From Phycisphaerales bacterium UBA7708 (GTDB lineage Bacteria; Planctomycetota; Phycisphaerae; Sedimentisphaerales; Anaerohalosphaeraceae), in the NCBI GenBank assembly GCA_002482415.1, contig DLFY01000013.1, forward strand, positions 242 through 9,774: a stretch of 9,533 nucleotides of DNA, given 5' to 3'. The position numbers and the translations under genes were made by a program. Positions 7,013 through 9,533 of this stretch are shown here, piece by piece (the first letter of the stretch is position 1; every line of letters begins with the position of its first letter). Under the pieces are notes generated by a model. That model had not been told where the DNA came from, did no database searches, and was given only the letters and a program-made list of their open reading frames with translations.

Positions 7013-9382
7013 GTGACTAAAAGTTGCTTTGAAGGTATTGACGAAATCCGGATTCTCTTGGTCGGATTCCTGCTTTTCTTCGCCGCTACAACTTCGGCGA
7101 TTGCGGCTGAAAAGCACATGTTCGAGGCGGAAGCCGCCGAATCCATCGGCAGCGCTCTCAGGGTGGCTGATGGTGCGGCATCCGGAGGTTACCTGGTCAG
7201 CTTGACCAGTGCCGCTCAGGGCCTGCGGTTCACAGGCCTGCCTGCAGCAAGTAAATTGGCGATTCGCTATGCGTCGCTGGAAGTGGGCACAATCAGCGTT
7301 GCGGTCAACGACCAGTCGGCTCGCAAGGTTAATGTCCATTCCTCGGGAGCTGTTACCGGTTCATTTCTCTACGCGATAATTGATGTCGGGATTTCCGCCG
7401 GTGCCGTGCTGACCATCAGCCTGGAAGCAAATGACGTTGCTGTGCACATTGACCGGATTATCGTGGGGGACGGAGATCTTGGTCTGCCGCCGGATATCTG
7501 GAATCTGCCGCCGCTGCCGGTGGCGGCCGGGCCTTATTCGGCTGACTGGAAGGCGATAAGCAGACTTTATACCGTACCGGCCTGGTGGCGTGAAGCCAAG
7601 TTTGGTGCCTGGTCTCACTGGGATCCGCAGTCGATGCCAGAACAGGGTGACTGGTATTCTCGCGGCATGTATATGCAGGGCAGTCCTCAGTACGAATATC
7701 ATCTCAGGCATTTTGGACATCCGTCGGAATATGGTTATAAGGACATCTGTCACAATTGGGTGATTGACCGGTGGAATCCCGATGAGCTGATGGCGCTGTT
7801 TGTCGAAATGGGCGCCCGTTACTTCATGGCTATGGGGGTTCACCATGACAATTTTGATTGCTGGGACTCGACCTATCAACCCTGGAACTCGCTCCGCGTC
7901 GGACCTAAGATGGATATCGTCGGCACGTGGGAAAAAGTCGCACGAAAACAGGGTTTGCGTTTCGGGATTGGATTCCATCACTCACCGCCTCGAACCTGGG
8001 GTCAGTTTATGCCTGTACGTTACAGGGGCGATAATAAAGGACCGAAGCAGGATGTTCCTTATGATGCGATACAGACCATTCTGGACGGTAAAGGCAAATG
8101 GTGGGAAGGTCTGGATCCGGCGGATCTTTATGGGCCGGTTCATACCGCCGAGGAGCCGCTGCTTTCACCCTTTGCCAACCAGTTCATGTGGCGGGTGGAT
8201 GACGCCATCACCCGGTATCATCCGGATGTGATTTACTTCGATGAGGCAGCGGGCAATTCCCTCTGGGATTTAGGAGTGCATATGGGACTGGATTTTCTGG
8301 CTCCTGTGCTGGTGGCCAATTTCTATAATAAGTCCATTCGGTGGAATGATGGGAAAATGGATGCTGTGATCAATCTGAAGTGTGTCGGCGGGCACTACAA
8401 CAGTTTTAAAAACAATCCCGAACTGATTCCGATTGTTGAACGCGCCCTGGTCAAGAGTACCGAGGCTATCATTGAACCGCAAATCATGGCCTATCCCTTT
8501 CAGACGGAAACGACTCTCCAGAACTGGCACTACCAGGCCGGCCAGGAATACTTCGATGCCAAAAAAGTCATCCGATTGCTGATGGAGAACGTGTCCCGAA
8601 ATGGGACCATGCTTCTCAATATTACGCAGCGCGGGCGGGGAGATCTTGATCCTGAAGCCATCCGTATCTGCAAAGATATTGGCGCCTGGCTGAAAGTCAA
8701 CGGGGAAGCTGTTTACGGGTCTCGCCCATTTGAAGTCTTTGGTGACAATTCAGTGTATTTTACACGCAATAAAGGCCATGTGTACGCCGCGCTGCTGGAA
8801 TGGAAAGGCGGTCCGATTACCCTGAAGGCTTTGCACGCCGGTGGAGCAACTCTGGGCAAGGTTTCCAAAGTCGACTTTCTGGGTACTGATAGTCCGCTGA
8901 CATTTGTCCAGGACGAGCAGGGTCTGACGGTGACTCCCGGCGGATTGATACAGCCGCTGCCGGGTATTGCCAACCCGTCGCTGGCATCGGAGTGCCGGGT
9001 TTTGCGCATCACCCATGACAAAGGCTGGTTCAATGATGATGACCCGGGTGCGACCTTTCCCGGATGGCTTCGCCGCTGTAATTCCGGAGCCGGCGACTTT
9101 AACAACGATCTGACCACCAGCAGTACACAAGGCGACGTCTGGAGTTGTGCGTTTACCGGCAGCAGCATCGAAGTCATTGCACCGCGAGAAGCAGGGTCGG
9201 GAAAGATCGAGATTCAGATTGATGGCCAGACCTGCGCAACGGCAGATCTGTCCGCCACAGGTACACGTCAGCCTCAACAGGTAGTCTGTAAGCTGACTGG
9301 ACTGACTGCGGGCAAACACACCATGAATATTGTCAATCGCGGCCCCGGCCCTGTAGCTGTGGATGCGATTGTTATACGGTAA
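7013..9382 (+). CDS. Secreted multidomain GH29 fucosidase-like enzyme: CBM35-like + GH29 + galactose-binding-like domain
   Basis: Predicted exported retaining exo-glycosidase of the GH29 fold, 789 aa. The GTG at 7013 has AAAGGA ending 6 nt upstream and leads into a Sec signal peptide (hydrophobic 14-31, cut near AIAA|EK). Residues about 36-153 resemble a CBM35/CBM6-type beta-sandwich (FEAEAAES, ASGGYLVSL, IDRIIVGD). The GH29 barrel covers about 175-565: AKFGAWSHWDPQS, GHPSEYGYK, HHDNFDCW (277-284), FHH (321-323), and VIYFDE with presumed nucleophile Asp410, closed by NGEAVYGSR (563-571). A beta-sandwich follows. The tail from about 670 (NDDDPGATFPGW to the end) is a galactose-binding-like module. 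It shares WxREAKFG, HPSExGYK, HHDNFD, PWNS and GKGKWWEG with the lipoprotein GH29 at 3126-4889. Like that protein it lacks a Trp-Glu acid/base (PFQTE, Glu499). An alpha-L-fucosidase is most likely, but another deoxy- or L-hexose specificity is possible. Confidence 0.9.
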   Translation: MTKSCFEGIDEIRILLVGFLLFFAATTSAIAAEKHMFEAEAAESIGSALRVADGAASGGYLVSLTSAAQGLRFTGLPAASKLAIRYASLEVGTISVAVNDQSARKVNVHSSGAVTGSFLYAIIDVGISAGAVLTISLEANDVAVHIDRIIVGDGDLGLPPDIWNLPPLPVAAGPYSADWKAISRLYTVPAWWREAKFGAWSHWDPQSMPEQGDWYSRGMYMQGSPQYEYHLRHFGHPSEYGYKDICHNWVIDRWNPDELMALFVEMGARYFMAMGVHHDNFDCWDSTYQPWNSLRVGPKMDIVGTWEKVARKQGLRFGIGFHHSPPRTWGQFMPVRYRGDNKGPKQDVPYDAIQTILDGKGKWWEGLDPADLYGPVHTAEEPLLSPFANQFMWRVDDAITRYHPDVIYFDEAAGNSLWDLGVHMGLDFLAPVLVANFYNKSIRWNDGKMDAVINLKCVGGHYNSFKNNPELIPIVERALVKSTEAIIEPQIMAYPFQTETTLQNWHYQAGQEYFDAKKVIRLLMENVSRNGTMLLNITQRGRGDLDPEAIRICKDIGAWLKVNGEAVYGSRPFEVFGDNSVYFTRNKGHVYAALLEWKGGPITLKALHAGGATLGKVSKVDFLGTDSPLTFVQDEQGLTVTPGGLIQPLPGIANPSLASECRVLRITHDKGWFNDDDPGATFPGWLRRCNSGAGDFNNDLTTSSTQGDVWSCAFTGSSIEVIAPREAGSGKIEIQIDGQTCATADLSATGTRQPQQVVCKLTGLTAGKHTMNIVNRGPGPVAVDAIVIR

Positions 9383-9411
9383 ACCGTTCAATCACTGAAA
9401 GCGATAAAGAG

Positions 9412-9533
9412 ATGGAAATCACAAACATAAGGCAGGCTTGCGTTGGGAGTATATTAATACCCCTGTTATTTTTAATGCAGGCTCGGGTGAATGGACAAAC
9501 GAACACAGATAAGACTGCCTCCCCCAGCCCGAT
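9412..9533 (+). CDS. N-terminus of an exported protein, 3'-truncated by window edge
   Basis: An open frame of 40 codons runs from the ATG at 9412 to the window edge without a stop. It translates to a signal-peptide-like N-terminus: one arginine at residue 7, a hydrophobic core at about 9-23 (ACVGSILIPLLFLMQ), then a polar stretch with a plausible cleavage near VNG|QT (about 27-29). The purine-rich AAAGAG abuts the ATG, so the ribosome-binding site is weak and the start is less certain than for the other genes. It begins 29 bp after the GH29 stop on the same strand, so it is probably in the same transcript and may be another secreted glycan-active protein. No domain is visible in the part present. 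Confidence 0.6.
   Translation, partial: MEITNIRQACVGSILIPLLFLMQARVNGQTNTDKTASPSP

Noticed and set aside
8750..9391. 213-codon open frame on the - strand over the C-terminal module of the second GH29
   Set aside because: Antisense shadow of a well-supported coding region; no ribosome-binding site or domain recognised.
1..9533. CRISPR arrays, tRNA/rRNA genes, insertion sequences or a toxin-antitoxin or defence system
   Set aside because: No regularly spaced repeats, no cloverleaf-like segments, no transposase motifs and no small paired genes were seen. Every stretch of coding length reads as glycan-degrading enzymes or the start of an exported protein.

Overview
The window is a co-directional block of secreted carbohydrate-active enzymes, all on the + strand, with no transposase, integrase, tRNA or rRNA visible. 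It holds the end of one gene, four complete genes and the first 40 codons of a sixth: (1) a GH43 enzyme with a C-terminal CBM6, cut by the left edge; (2) a secreted LamG-like + GH43 protein; (3) a GH29-type alpha-L-fucosidase-like lipoprotein; (4) a GH127/GH146-type beta-L-arabinofuranosidase (DUF1680 family) with its Cys/Glu zinc site intact; (5) a secreted CBM35-like + GH29 + galactose-binding-like protein; (6) the N-terminus of another apparently exported protein, cut by the right edge.

The genes fall into two paralogous pairs (two GH43, two GH29) around one GH127. Each pair has one member with a recognisable CBM-type module and one built differently. The set fits the removal of alpha/beta-L-arabinofuranosyl (or xylosyl) and L-fucosyl-type groups from a branched plant or algal glycan. 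Candidates are a pectic side chain such as RG-II, an arabinogalactan protein, a hydroxyproline-linked arabinan, or a fucose- and arabinose-bearing algal or exopolysaccharide. Which one cannot be decided here.

No SusC/SusD pair is present. Sec or lipoprotein signals are present on every gene whose N-terminus is visible, GTG starts occur beside good Shine-Dalgarno sites, and LamG/CBM add-ons are common. This looks most like a glycan-degrading member of the PVC group (Planctomycetota, Lentisphaerota, Kiritimatiellota or Verrucomicrobiota). That is inference from style, not a phylogenetic result.

Genes 1-2 (13-bp gap) and genes 5-6 (29-bp gap) look tightly coupled. The gaps before genes 3, 4 and 5 are 114, 69 and 146 bp. 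The gap before gene 3 has a perfect 10-bp direct repeat and a small hairpin over the Shine-Dalgarno site. The gap before gene 5 has a promoter-like pair with a 10-bp palindrome inside its spacer, followed by a GC-rich hairpin with a U-run just before the Shine-Dalgarno site, so gene 5 may be under separate control. No gene-free stretch exceeds 300 bp.
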